Assembly: GCA_028824715.1 (NCBI GenBank)
Contig: JAPPCV010000053.1
Coordinates: 1-64,000, forward strand
Direction of reading: 5' to 3'
From: Boseongicola sp.
Lineage (GTDB): Bacteria > Pseudomonadota > Alphaproteobacteria > Rhodobacterales > Rhodobacteraceae
Length of the DNA stretch: 64,000 nucleotides
Each line of letters starts with the position of its first letter. Positions within the stretch are counted from its first letter, which is position 1. Below the pieces are notes generated by a model that did not search any database, was not told the DNA's origin, and was given only the letters and a program-made list of their open reading frames with translations. This document shows, one piece after another, positions 6,863-15,691 of the stretch. The position numbers and the translations under genes were made by a program.

Positions 6863-8803
6863 ATGTCGGACCAGGCCGCCCAACCCAAAGCGCCTTTCTT
6901 GCGCTATGCGGAATATCTGGCGTTACTGATTGGCGGCGTTACGGCAGTCATCTGCATCCTGAACGCCGCCCCCGGCTTCTTTGGTTTGCCAACCTTCGGA
7001 CCGTTGGATTCCAAGCAACTCAAGCCAGCGGTCTTTTTCGCCTGCATCCTGGTCTACGTCCTTTCTGCGCCATTTGGTGCGCAACTTGGCAAAAGGTCCG
7101 GCCCTGTTGCAGGGTGGGCAGGCTATCTTGTTGACGTTGCGGTCATTGCCGTCACGGCTGTCGCATGCTGGCAATACTACGTCATTACCACCAAGATTGA
7201 CGACGCGATCTACTTCTTCAGCCCGCAGGATGCCTGGATAGCGACAGCCGTCACGATTTGCGTGCTCTTTCTGTGCTGGCGTGCGTGGGGATTGCCACTG
7301 ACCGTAGTTGCTGGCGTGTCGGCCTTGTATTTCTTCACTTCCGATCATTGGCCCGGTTTCGCGCAAAGGTCTGCACCGGAATTTGTCGAGGGCGCCGCCC
7401 TTCATCTGTGGTTCGACCTTGGTCTAGGGATGCTCGGAAGCATCGCCTCGATAATGATCCTTGTCGTGTTTGTCTTCATTGTCTTTGGCCAATTGCTCGA
7501 AGGCACCGGGGCCGGCATCTCGCTCATTCGGGTCGCGTTCCACCTGACGCGTCGATTGCGGGGCGGCCCCGCCCACGCCGCCATTGTGTCGTCCGGGCTG
7601 TTTGGCACCATGTCCGGGAATGCCCTGGCCAACGTCGTCGGCACCGGCGTCCTGACCATTCCCATGATGAAGAGATCGGGCTTCCCGCCGCATTTCGCTG
7701 GCGCTGTTGAGGCGACCGCATCATCGGCTGGCCAGATCATGCCGCCGGTCATGGGCGCGGCGGCGTTTGTCTTGGCCGATATTATCGGCATGTCCTACCT
7801 GAGCGTCATTACTGCGGCGCTCGTCCCGGCATTGCTTTACTATTTCTCGCTCTTTGCGGCAGTTTATTTTGAGTCCGGCCGGTTGGACATCAAGCCCGAG
7901 AAGATTGATGACCAAAACCTGCAGGTCACCCGGCAAGATGTCGTCAACATGATCATGATTTTCGGCCCCGTTGTCGTCATGGTGGTGGCGCTGAACAATG
8001 GCTACTCGGCCGCCGGTGGCGGCGTTTTGGCGTTGATCACGACGATTGTTCTCAGCTTCGTCAATCCGGCGATCCGTCAAGCCCCCTGGAATATCCTGGT
8101 CGCCATCGGTCGAGGCGGCCAGGTGTTTGCAAAGATCTTCATCGCTGTCGCGATCATTGGACTTATCGTCTCCGTCCTCGGGGCAACTGGCCTGCCGACG
8201 GACTTTGCCAACATGGTGTCGCGTGTTGGCACGAACGGACTGATGGTCAGCCTGTTGATCGCAATGCTGGCGGCCTTGTTGCTTGGCATGGGCATGCCAA
8301 CACTGCCAGCCTACCTGACGATTGCCCTGGTTCTTGGACCGACGCTTCGACAGTTTGGCCTCTCAGATCTGTCGCTGCACCTATTCGTCCTTTACTACGG
8401 CGTTGCCTCCTCGATTACGCCTCCTGTGGCAATAACGGCCTTTGCAGCGGCGGGAATCGCGGGAAGCCCGCCGATCAAGACCTCGCTCTATGCCTATCGT
8501 GTCGGGATCGTGAAGTTTCTTGTTCCCTTCATTTTCGTTTACTATCCCGTTCTTCTCATCGTCGACGAAAGCGGGTTTTCTGCCACGGACTTCGTCTTGA
8601 CCCTTGTGCGCGTCGTCGTGGCGATCCTGACATTGTCATCGGCTTTGGCGGGCTTCGATGCGTCACGACTGTCATGGCCTGGGATTGCCCTCCGCATCAT
8701 CGCTGCTCTTGGATGTCTGATCATTGTTCCACAAGTCCATTGGATTGCCTTCACGGTTTGCGTAGTTCTGCTGGTCGCAAACCGGCTTGGAATGAGGGTG
8801 TAA
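6863..8803 (+). CDS. TRAP transporter fused permease (DctQ-DctM type, TAXI system)
   Basis: A 646-residue membrane protein combining the small (4-TM, DctQ-like) and large (12-TM, DctM-like) TRAP subunits in one chain, as is normal for TAXI systems. Hydrophobic segments run throughout. The large-subunit signature regions are visible: GGPAHAAIVSSGLFGTMSGNA, ASSAGQIMPPVMGAAAFVLA and LLGMGMPTLPAYLTIA (from about residue 475). It imports the ligand of the adjacent binding protein using an ion gradient. The reading frame is intact. Linkage to the ASST and SDR genes upstream, all same strand, suggests the imported compound is sulfated or is the product of sulfate transfer; this is inference. Confidence 0.92.
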   Translation: MSDQAAQPKAPFLRYAEYLALLIGGVTAVICILNAAPGFFGLPTFGPLDSKQLKPAVFFACILVYVLSAPFGAQLGKRSGPVAGWAGYLVDVAVIAVTAVACWQYYVITTKIDDAIYFFSPQDAWIATAVTICVLFLCWRAWGLPLTVVAGVSALYFFTSDHWPGFAQRSAPEFVEGAALHLWFDLGLGMLGSIASIMILVVFVFIVFGQLLEGTGAGISLIRVAFHLTRRLRGGPAHAAIVSSGLFGTMSGNALANVVGTGVLTIPMMKRSGFPPHFAGAVEATASSAGQIMPPVMGAAAFVLADIIGMSYLSVITAALVPALLYYFSLFAAVYFESGRLDIKPEKIDDQNLQVTRQDVVNMIMIFGPVVVMVVALNNGYSAAGGGVLALITTIVLSFVNPAIRQAPWNILVAIGRGGQVFAKIFIAVAIIGLIVSVLGATGLPTDFANMVSRVGTNGLMVSLLIAMLAALLLGMGMPTLPAYLTIALVLGPTLRQFGLSDLSLHLFVLYYGVASSITPPVAITAFAAAGIAGSPPIKTSLYAYRVGIVKFLVPFIFVYYPVLLIVDESGFSATDFVLTLVRVVVAILTLSSALAGFDASRLSWPGIALRIIAALGCLIIVPQVHWIAFTVCVVLLVANRLGMRV

Positions 8804-8899
8804 GGCAGGCACGGCACCTGGTGGAACTTCAGGGGAGGCGAAAGCGCTTTTCCGCAACCATCCTGCTGGTTTTCAACGTCTTTCCGGACCGGGAGCCAC

Positions 8900-9560
8900 C
8901 GGTTGCCCGCCATGCTCTGTGGGAACGCTCCGGTCCAGCTTCACGCCGAGGGGCTCGAAGGCCCGTTCCTGGACCCGGTGCCGGTGGCCGCGGCGACGAC
9001 GCTCTGCAGGAATCTGCCCTTGCCCGGCAGGCGCAGCTGGACCAGTGACTTGCCCGAATGGTCGTCGAGGAGCGCGCGGAATCCGTGGACCGGCAGCCCG
9101 TCCGGGGTCCGCTTCGTGTCACCTTGGCCTACGCGCGCTCCGAAACCCCGGCCTTCTCCGCCGGCGATCCGTCGCGTTGCCGGGGCAGACCTCCACGCCG
9201 GCAGGGCGGCCGTCCGCGGCGCAGAGGAGCCCGTACACGATCTGCATCCTGTCCTTCTTGCTGTCCCGGCCGTGGCCGAAGGCCGCGAGCGTGCACATTC
9301 CGCCCGCGAAGCAGAATGAGCGTTCCGCATCCTCGGGTGCCCGCCTGGCGAGGCACCGCTCCACCCGATCCAGGGCTGGCGCTTCAGCGGCCAGTCGCGC
9401 ATGTCCAGCACCTCTTTGCCGGCGACACGCCGCAGTGGCGACCAGGGTGACGGAGAGCGGTGTCCATGCTTTCCAGAGCATGCCGGCACCTCGGCGCGTC
9501 GCGCGGACCTCGATCCCCGCCTCAGACAGTCGCGTGACCGCGTCCTCGGAACCCGCGGCC
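8900..9560 (-). mobile_element. Decayed IS1634-type (IS4 superfamily) transposase remnant
   Basis: Minus-strand frames contain pieces of an IS1634-like transposase. FCFAGGMCTLAAFGHGRD, then SKKDRMQIVYGLLCAADGRP and AGVEVCPGNATD match the region around the DDE active site (the family pattern is a tyrosine-rich strand, then AAFGYNRDGK, QIVYGLL, VEVFEGN). Flanking pieces continue in different frames, for example FRALLDDHSGKSLVQLRL near 9030-9085. No full-length frame survives and no terminal repeats were identified. This is an inactive relic lying between the TRAP permease and the AbiEii-type gene. The boundaries given are approximate. Confidence 0.65.
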
Positions 9561-9634
9561 CGCCCCGCGGTACCTCGTTTTGGCCTCCGGGCCGCGTTCT
9601 CCGGCCCTTCGACCGAGATCGGTCTGGCCGGACA

Positions 9635-10378
9635 CTATTCGTGCCCGGCCGAGCCTTTCGCGTCTTGCGCTGGCTTCCGGCCTGTCGGGCTTTCATCGCG
9701 GGATTCCGGACCAGACAGCCCGTCAAAGATCGCCACGGCGATGGACTTGCACCTGTCGCGGACCGCACCCCAGTCCTGCAGGTCCTCCGCGAGGCCGCGA
9801 AATGTTCGCGTTCCTTCCTGTCCCAGGTCTCCGGGAAGGGGATTGGCCAGCTGGGCCAGCAGCTGTTGCGTTGCAGACTGCCCGTTTTCCTGTGGATACA
9901 GCCTGTCAAACGATGACATGGCCTCGACCGTTCCGTCGTGTCCGAGGCTTGAAGCCAGTGCCGCGAAATCAACATGGTCACGCAAGGCGTTCCGTTTCAG
10001 GATCAGTACAGCCTTGATACGCAGCGTCTCGGCCAGGGACGGAACGACGACCTTTTCGCCGTTGCACGACAGTTCGACCGTTTCCAGCGTTTGGCTGCGC
10101 ACGAGCTGCCTGACGCCGGTCTCGATCCCGTCAAGCGAACCGAGGATCAGGACAGGCGGACGGATGCGGGCGGTCTTGCAGCCGGCCACTGACTCCAGGT
10201 CCGCGAGAACCTCGTCAAATCGTTCCCGGAGATCGGTCAGCACATGATCCGCGTCACGGGAAAAACGATGTCCGGCGTGAAGGCTGGCCGCGGTTCCGCC
10301 AACCAGGACCGCGTCCGGAAAATGCCGCTGCAAGCGTGCGGCGGCGGACACGACCTTCTCCCAGTCAGGATGCCGCAT
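9635..10378 (-). CDS. AbiEii-type nucleotidyltransferase (putative toxin/abortive-infection protein)
   Basis: A 247-residue protein with the DNA-polymerase-beta-like nucleotidyltransferase core: LVGGTAASLHAGHRFSRDAD places GG at residues 27-28 and the metal-binding Asp pair at 42 and 44. A helical C-terminal half follows (VPSLAETLRIKAVLILKR, RDHVDFAALASSLG), as in AbiEii/AbiGii toxins, some of which modify tRNA 3' ends. I start at ATG 10378, where homology begins, although the frame is open to 10831. It overlaps its partner gene by 14 bases. The C-terminal 40 residues are low-complexity. Toxin activity is inferred from family only. Confidence 0.75.
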   Translation of the reverse strand: MRHPDWEKVVSAAARLQRHFPDAVLVGGTAASLHAGHRFSRDADHVLTDLRERFDEVLADLESVAGCKTARIRPPVLILGSLDGIETGVRQLVRSQTLETVELSCNGEKVVVPSLAETLRIKAVLILKRNALRDHVDFAALASSLGHDGTVEAMSSFDRLYPQENGQSATQQLLAQLANPLPGDLGQEGTRTFRGLAEDLQDWGAVRDRCKSIAVAIFDGLSGPESRDESPTGRKPAQDAKGSAGHE

Positions 10379-10604
10379 GGCGATGCGCCTGCGCCCAAGC
10401 CAGCCAGAAGTGGTGACGTTGCGCACCGGGATCGCCGACATGCATGGTGCAGACACGTTCCACGACGTCCAGCAGGGACGGCTGCTCGATGCACCACCCG
10501 CGAAGCATCGTCCAGTCCGCCCAAAGTCCGCGCGCGATGATGTCGTCGATCGCCATCGGCGACCGCGCAGCAGAATCCGTGTCAACAAGGTGGCGATGCC
10601 GCAT
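10365..10604 (-). CDS. Small protein upstream of the AbiEii-type gene, putative antitoxin
   Basis: A 79-residue acidic and tryptophan-rich protein (AIDDIIARGLWADWTMLRGW, then SLLDVVERVCTMHVGDPGAQ, then HHFWLAWAQAHRHAAS). I do not recognise a named domain. Its stop overlaps the nucleotidyltransferase start by 14 bases, the arrangement expected for an antitoxin-toxin operon, and small proteins of this sort often precede AbiEii-like genes. The start could instead be the ATG about 16 codons in (MAIDDI). It is not AbiEi-like in length (AbiEi is about 200-280 residues), so if it neutralises the toxin it does so by a different fold. Confidence 0.55.
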   Translation of the reverse strand: MRHRHLVDTDSAARSPMAIDDIIARGLWADWTMLRGWCIEQPSLLDVVERVCTMHVGDPGAQRHHFWLAWAQAHRHAAS

Positions 10605-11120
10605 GTCCCGCTCCGATTCACGGTTGAGTGACGGCGCCTGCCGTCGCTCCGAGAATATCCTTGGCGAGCCGAATGCTCAAGGTCACCAGGCCGGAAACCG
10701 CCGCCCGACGACGCGAAGGACGAAATCCCGTTGGGCTCCGGCGTCGTGACGGACGCAACTGCCGCCGCGCGAGAGAGGATGCTCGGAGTCGTGGCCTTTC
10801 CGAACAGCCGCTTCGCGTCGATGCGTGCCAAACGTGTCTCTCCCCAGGATGTTGGACAGGCGGCCTACGGGGAAGCAGGTCGGAACGCCGGCGGAAGAGG
10901 AGATCCGCCTGCCGAACACGGCCTGATCGCTTCGCTTCGGAAGGCAACCTTGGTGAAACTGACCGGCTGCCTTGGCTGACGCTCGGGTGGCAGGGCCCAT
11001 CGAATTGTTCGTCGAACCAGGCCAATCATCAACATCCAGCCAACGTCCGGACTCTGGAGTCAGGCGGCTCGCTCCATGATTGAGCGGTGCAAGGCAATTG
11101 GGAACCACTTCTGTCGCCGA
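10605..11120. other. No recognisable gene (516 bases)
   Basis: Open frames exist on both strands (for example an upstream extension of the AbiEii-type frame to 10831 and a 141-codon minus frame ending at 10683), but none shows a family motif or a good ribosome-binding site. This looks like degraded island DNA. Confidence 0.5.
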
Positions 11121-11345
11121 AGCGAATTCCGCATGTCTTCGGCGCCTTTGCCCGACCTTGATTTACGTGGTGCGTCCAGCGCCATTTCCGTCCCCTCCGG
11201 TTGCGGGCAAGCATGATCGGCAATCGGACCCAACCGAATGCACATGGCGTGAGCTGGAAACCCGATGCCTGGGCATTCGAGATCGAATCCGCTGCCGAGA
11301 GTGGAATTCCGGGCGTCCATCCGTCGGCTTGCGCATCCGGCGGCT
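11121..11345 (-). repeat. Diverged repeat (copy B) of 2475-2715
   Basis: This stretch aligns with 2475-2715 in the same orientation. On the minus strand both contain an ATGGCGCTG start (MALDAPRKSRSGKGAEDMR here; MALNTPRSIKFAQGRRGHAE in copy A) and both end in TCCGTCGGCTTGCGCATC. The coding potential after the ATG ends within about 43 codons here. It is probably the edge of an insertion element or an island boundary. It ends about 45 bases before the isobutyryl-CoA dehydrogenase start, so it also carries that operon's upstream region. Confidence 0.6.
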
Positions 11346-11391
11346 CGCAGGCTAACTGCGTGGGCGTTCACCCCATGCAGCAGGGTGCCCC

Positions 11392-12534
11392 ATGGACTTT
11401 TCGCTCAGCCACGAGCAGCAGGCAATCTACGACACGGCCCTGGCGTTTGGCGCCGACAGGATCGCGCCCAATGCGCTGGACTGGGAGATGGACGGCACCA
11501 TTCCCCGAACCCTATGGCTCGACATCGGCGAGCTGGGATTCGGCGGCCTGAACATCAGCGACGGGGCAGGAGGTGCCGGACTCAACCGCCTCGATTCAAC
11601 GCTCGTGTTCGAGGCCCTTTCCGGTGCTTGCGCTTCGGTCGCCGCGTTTCTCTCCATTCACAACATGTGCGCCCGGATGATCGAAGCCCTTGGCGGCGAA
11701 GAGCTGAAGAACCGGGTCCTGCACCCGGTCATCAAGATGGAGACCTTGCTCTCCTACTGCCTGACCGAACCTGGCTCGGGATCCGACGCCGCAGCGCTTC
11801 GCGCCCGCGCGGAACGCACGAATGAAGGATGGCAGCTTTCCGGGACAAAGGCGTTCATCTCGGGCGGCGGATACTCGGACGCTTACGTGGTCATGGCACG
11901 CACCGGAGGCGAGGGCCCCGACGGCATCTCGGCCTTCCTGCTGGAAGGCGGCGTGACGGGACTGACATTCGGCGGCCTTGAGCAAAAGATGGGCTGGCGC
12001 AGCCAACCTACCCGGCAAGTCCAGATGGACAATTGCCGCGTGCCGGGCGCCAACCTGCTGGGAAAGGAAGGCGAAGGATTCAAGTACGCGATGGCAGCGC
12101 TCGATGGCGGGCGCCTGAACATCTCCGCCTGCTCGCTCGGTGCCGCGCAATGCGCACTGAACAGGACGGTCGCCTACATGTCTGAGCGGCAGGCCTTCGG
12201 ACAGCGCCTGGATCAGTTCCAGGCACTCCAGTTCAAGGTCGCCGATTGCGAGATCGAGTTGCAGGCCGCACGAACCTTCCTGCGCCATGCCGCCTGGGCA
12301 CTCGACACGGCGCAACCCGATGCCACGAAACGCTGTGCCATGGCCAAGGCCTTCGTGACCGAAGCCGCGTCGCGAATCGCGGACACCTGCCTGCAGCTTC
12401 ATGGCGGATACGGCTACCTTGCCGAATACGGGATCGAGAAGATTGTCCGGGATCTGAGGGTGCACCGCATCCTGGAAGGAACGAACGAGATCATGCGGGT
12501 CATTGTCGCGCGTCACCTGACGGCGGACTCATGA
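11392..12534 (+). CDS. Acyl-CoA dehydrogenase, isobutyryl-CoA dehydrogenase-like
   Basis: A 380-residue FAD flavoenzyme of the acyl-CoA dehydrogenase family. Visible features are the N-terminal helical domain from MDFSLSHEQQ, the flavin-contacting YCLTEPGSGSDAAAL, a GTKAFISGGG strand, RQAFGQRLDQFQALQFK in the C-terminal domain, and the catalytic base Glu362 in RILEGTNEIM. The closest type is isobutyryl-CoA dehydrogenase (ACAD8), converting isobutyryl-CoA to methacrylyl-CoA in valine breakdown. The two genes that follow by ATGA overlap supply the later steps, which supports this substrate. Other short branched acyl-CoAs remain possible. The start is the first ATG after the repeat at 11121-11345. 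Confidence 0.85.
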   Translation: MDFSLSHEQQAIYDTALAFGADRIAPNALDWEMDGTIPRTLWLDIGELGFGGLNISDGAGGAGLNRLDSTLVFEALSGACASVAAFLSIHNMCARMIEALGGEELKNRVLHPVIKMETLLSYCLTEPGSGSDAAALRARAERTNEGWQLSGTKAFISGGGYSDAYVVMARTGGEGPDGISAFLLEGGVTGLTFGGLEQKMGWRSQPTRQVQMDNCRVPGANLLGKEGEGFKYAMAALDGGRLNISACSLGAAQCALNRTVAYMSERQAFGQRLDQFQALQFKVADCEIELQAARTFLRHAAWALDTAQPDATKRCAMAKAFVTEAASRIADTCLQLHGGYGYLAEYGIEKIVRDLRVHRILEGTNEIMRVIVARHLTADS

Positions 12535-13574
12535 ACGAAATCATCCTTCGCAAGGAAGGATTCGCAGGGCGAGCCACTCTGAACCGCCCAGGCGCGTTGA
12601 ACGCCATCACGTTGCACATGATTCGAGCGCTGGGCGGAGCGCTTGACCGATGGGCAACAGACGACGGAATTGCCCTGATCCTCATTGACGCGACCGGCGA
12701 AAGAGCGTTCTCGGCAGGCGGTGACATTGCTGACATGCACGACGCGCTTGCGCGTGGCGAATTTGAGACCGCCCGACGCTTCTGGCGGGAGGAATACCGG
12801 CTGAACGCCGCCCTCGCCAACTTCTCGAAGCCGGTCGTCACGCTTCTCAACGGCTTCACAATGGGCGGCGGCGTGGGCCTCGGCTGTCACGCCTCGCATC
12901 GTGTCGTCGGCGAAAGCTCCCGGGTCGCGATGCCGGAATGCGGAATCGGGCTGGTGCCGGACGTCGGCGGGTCGCTGCTGCTGGCTCGGGCGCCTGGACG
13001 CGCAGGCGAGTTTCTCGGCACCACCGGCACCCGCATGGGCCCGGGAGACGCGATCTTTGCCGGCTTCGCCGATCGCTACGTTCCCGAAGAAGACTGGCCG
13101 GACCTGACGGCTCGTCTCGAAGCGTCTGGCGACCCGGCGGAAATCGTCCGCGTCGCGCGCCCGGCGCCGGAAAGCCCGCTCGCGGCAGCGGAATCCGACA
13201 TCAACCGGCACTTCGGGGGAGAGACCTTCCGGGACATTCTGACTTCCCTGGCAGGGACGGAAGACGCGTGGTCACGCGAGACGCTGGCGCGGCTTGAGCC
13301 GCATGCACCGCTTGCCCTCGCCGCCACGATCGAGCTTGTTCGCCGTGCACGGACCGCCAAAAGGATCGAGACTGCACTCGCCAACGAATACCGGTTCGCG
13401 CATCGGGTGACCGAGCAGGGGGACTTCCTGGAGGGCATTCGCGCGGCCGTGATCGACAAGGACAGGTCACCCAGATGGGCGCATGATTCACTTTGCGCCG
13501 CCACGGCAGAGGAAGTCTCTGACATGCTCAGCCCTCTCGGACCGGAAGAACTGAAACTGGAGGATGTCACATGA
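12531..13574 (+). CDS. 3-hydroxyisobutyryl-CoA hydrolase (HIBCH) of the crotonase family
   Basis: A 347-residue crotonase-fold protein. The oxyanion-hole segments are SAGGDIADMH (about residues 60-70) and MGGGVGLGCHASHRV (about 109-123), and MPECGIGLVPDVGGSLLL follows. The PDVGG motif and the extra C-terminal helical part (beyond the 260 residues of plain enoyl-CoA hydratases) are typical of HIBCH. It releases 3-hydroxyisobutyrate from its CoA ester, committing valine carbon to the next enzyme. It overlaps both neighbours by ATGA. The usual active-site Glu of enoyl-CoA hydratases is placed in MPEC. A long upstream extension of the frame into the previous gene is not used. Confidence 0.85.
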   Translation: MNEIILRKEGFAGRATLNRPGALNAITLHMIRALGGALDRWATDDGIALILIDATGERAFSAGGDIADMHDALARGEFETARRFWREEYRLNAALANFSKPVVTLLNGFTMGGGVGLGCHASHRVVGESSRVAMPECGIGLVPDVGGSLLLARAPGRAGEFLGTTGTRMGPGDAIFAGFADRYVPEEDWPDLTARLEASGDPAEIVRVARPAPESPLAAAESDINRHFGGETFRDILTSLAGTEDAWSRETLARLEPHAPLALAATIELVRRARTAKRIETALANEYRFAHRVTEQGDFLEGIRAAVIDKDRSPRWAHDSLCAATAEEVSDMLSPLGPEELKLEDVT

Positions 13575-14452
13575 AAGTCGGATTCATCGGCCTCGGCAAC
13601 ATGGGAGCGCCCATGGCGCGCAACCTTGCCGCAGCGGGTCACGACGTGGCGGGCTTCGACATCGCGGCACAGGTCCCCGAAGGCGTCGACGCGGCCGCCT
13701 CGGCGGCGGCGGCCGCAGCGGGCCGGGAAGTGGCCGTCACGATGCTGCCCGACGGCGGGATTCTTCGCGAAGTTGCAGACGAGATCATCCCGGCAATGGG
13801 ACCCGGCGCGATCATGCTGGACTGCTCCACGGTTGACGTGGAGAGCGCGAGGTCGGTGGCCGAACGGGCGCGGTCGGCTGGCGTGCAAGCGCTTGATGCG
13901 CCGGTCTCTGGCGGCATTGGCGGAGCCGAGGCGGGCACGCTGACCTTCATGGTGGGCGGATCCGGGGATGCGGTGAAGGCCGTCATGCCGCTCTTCGACG
14001 TCATGGGACAGAAGGCCGTGCATTGCGGACCATCCGGAAACGGCCAGGCGGCGAAGATCTGCAACAACATGATCCTCGGCGCCACCATGATAGCCACCTG
14101 CGAGGCCTTCGCGCTGGCCGACAAGCTCGGGCTCGACCGGCAGGCGATGTACGATGTCGTCTCGACGTCGTCGGGATACAGCTGGACCATGAACGCCTAC
14201 TGCCCGGCGCCGGGCGTCGGACCCGCCTCGCCGGCAGACAACGACTACCAGCCGGGATTCGCGGCGGAACTCATGCTGAAGGACTTGCGCCTTTCCCAGC
14301 AGGCGGCCGAGGCCGTCGACGCCGACACTCCGATCGGGGCGTGTGCAACCGGGATCTATGCGGCTTTCGTCGAGGACGAAGGCGGGAGGGGCAAGGACTT
14401 CTCCGCGATGCTTCCCAGGTTCGCCGCGCGGAACCGGCCCGCAGCGCGATAG
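13571..14452 (+). CDS. mmsB: 3-hydroxyisobutyrate dehydrogenase
   Basis: A 293-residue beta-hydroxyacid dehydrogenase. An N-terminal NAD-binding loop GFIGLGNMGAPMARNL (residues 4-19), the substrate motif DAPVSGGIGGAEAGTL (about 117-132), and the catalytic lysine in GQAAKICNNM (about 165) are all present, followed by the all-helical C-terminal domain. It oxidises 3-hydroxyisobutyrate to methylmalonate semialdehyde. It is the third gene of the valine operon, overlapping HIBCH by four bases. The semialdehyde dehydrogenase (mmsA) and the methacrylyl-CoA hydratase are not in this window. Confidence 0.92.
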   Translation: MKVGFIGLGNMGAPMARNLAAAGHDVAGFDIAAQVPEGVDAAASAAAAAAGREVAVTMLPDGGILREVADEIIPAMGPGAIMLDCSTVDVESARSVAERARSAGVQALDAPVSGGIGGAEAGTLTFMVGGSGDAVKAVMPLFDVMGQKAVHCGPSGNGQAAKICNNMILGATMIATCEAFALADKLGLDRQAMYDVVSTSSGYSWTMNAYCPAPGVGPASPADNDYQPGFAAELMLKDLRLSQQAAEAVDADTPIGACATGIYAAFVEDEGGRGKDFSAMLPRFAARNRPAAR

Positions 14453-14568
14453 GACTGCATTGAACGCCGCGCCCTGAAGTTTCCGGCCAAGGGCATGCGC
14501 CCGGCCGTATGCGCCGTGGACGGGCGATCAACGCGCCAGCCGACTCGACGGTGCCGGATCGCTGCCTG

Positions 14569-15582
14569 TCAATGACCCGACTTCCTCTCGGGAAAGAAGA
14601 TCGAAAGAAACGGAGTGATGGCGCGGGTGACAACCGGCAGCAGGACAAGGCCCAGCGCCAGCCCGACAATCCCGTCAAGCGCCGCGGTCACTGTCCATGT
14701 CACGAAGCCACCTGCCACGCCGACCGCGTCGGCTGCCGCAGCGGCGACCCCCTTGATCAGGTCATGGGGCGCATGCCAGCTCAGGACCTCGAGCCCGTGC
14801 ACGATGATGTTGCCACCGACCCAGAGCATGGCCGCGGTCCCCACGGTGGAGATGATCGTCATCAACCGAGGCATGAACTTGACCATCCAAATGCCAAGAC
14901 TGCGTGTCGCCGCCAGTCGCCCGACCTGGGACAGCTTCAGGCCGGCGTCATCCATCTTCACGAGCAGCGCCACCGTGCCGTACACGAGCGCGGTGATCCC
15001 GATCGCCACCACTGCAAGCACAAGACCTGCCGAAACCAGGCTGTCCGTGTCGACCGCCGCGAGAGAGATCGTCATGATCTCCGCCGACAGGATGAAATCC
15101 GTCTTGATGGCGCCCTTCACGCGCTGCTCCTCAAGGTGGGCCGCGTCAAGGGATTCGGGTTCCACGTGCCCGGCTTCCGGATGGGGGTGAAACGCGTGCC
15201 ACACCTTCTCGGCACCCTCGAAACAGAGGTAGCAGCCGCCGAGCATGAGAAGCGGCGTCACGAGCCAGGGCAGGAACGCATCCAGCAGAAGCGCCAAAGG
15301 CAGCAAGATCACAAGCTTGTTGAAGAACGACGCGCGGGCAATCTTCCAGACGACGGGCAGTTCCCGGGCGGCAGGCAGGCCAGTGACATACTTCGGTGTC
15401 ACCGCCGCATCGTCGATGACCACGCCGGCCGCTTTCGCGCCCGCCTTCGCGGCATCGTCGACAATCGTCGCGCCCACCTTTGCACCGACCCGTGCCGCCT
15501 GCCCCGCCAGGTCGTCGACCTGCGAGGCCGTCAGCTTGATGATTGCGGCAACATCGTCGAGAAGCGCCAGCAGACCGCTCAT
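14569..15582 (-). CDS. DUF808 family inner-membrane protein (YedI-like)
   Basis: A 337-residue membrane protein. The N-terminus MSGLLALLDDVAAIIKLTAS and the alanine/valine-rich GAKVGATIVDDAAKAGAKAA stretch, then several hydrophobic segments (LVILLPLALLLDAFLPWL, SAGLVLAVVAIGITALVYGT, and the last around ALDGIVGLALGLVLLPVV), are standard for DUF808/YedI. Function is unknown in the family. I use ATG 15582; the frame is open further upstream but the family begins at this methionine. It converges with mmsB and lies downstream of, and on the same strand as, the Lrp-type gene, 109 bases apart. Confidence 0.85.
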   Translation of the reverse strand: MSGLLALLDDVAAIIKLTASQVDDLAGQAARVGAKVGATIVDDAAKAGAKAAGVVIDDAAVTPKYVTGLPAARELPVVWKIARASFFNKLVILLPLALLLDAFLPWLVTPLLMLGGCYLCFEGAEKVWHAFHPHPEAGHVEPESLDAAHLEEQRVKGAIKTDFILSAEIMTISLAAVDTDSLVSAGLVLAVVAIGITALVYGTVALLVKMDDAGLKLSQVGRLAATRSLGIWMVKFMPRLMTIISTVGTAAMLWVGGNIIVHGLEVLSWHAPHDLIKGVAAAAADAVGVAGGFVTWTVTAALDGIVGLALGLVLLPVVTRAITPFLSIFFPERKSGH

Positions 15583-15691
15583 GCACGCACCTTGAATTTG
15601 ACTTGGCCCGTCGCCTGATTGGCACAACCGACGAGGGCCCCTCAACCCCCAAGGGCCAATCCCTTCGGTGGCGCAATTGCGCAAGGGTCTG

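Noticed and set aside
8919-10247. 442-codon plus-strand open frame
   Set aside because: Its translation is Ser/Arg/Pro-rich without motifs and lies opposite the IS1634 relic and AbiEii-type gene, which have recognisable residues.
14509-15618. 369-codon plus-strand frame opposite the DUF808 gene
   Set aside because: The peptide is His/Arg/Asp-rich with no motif; the minus strand gives a clear membrane protein of known family.
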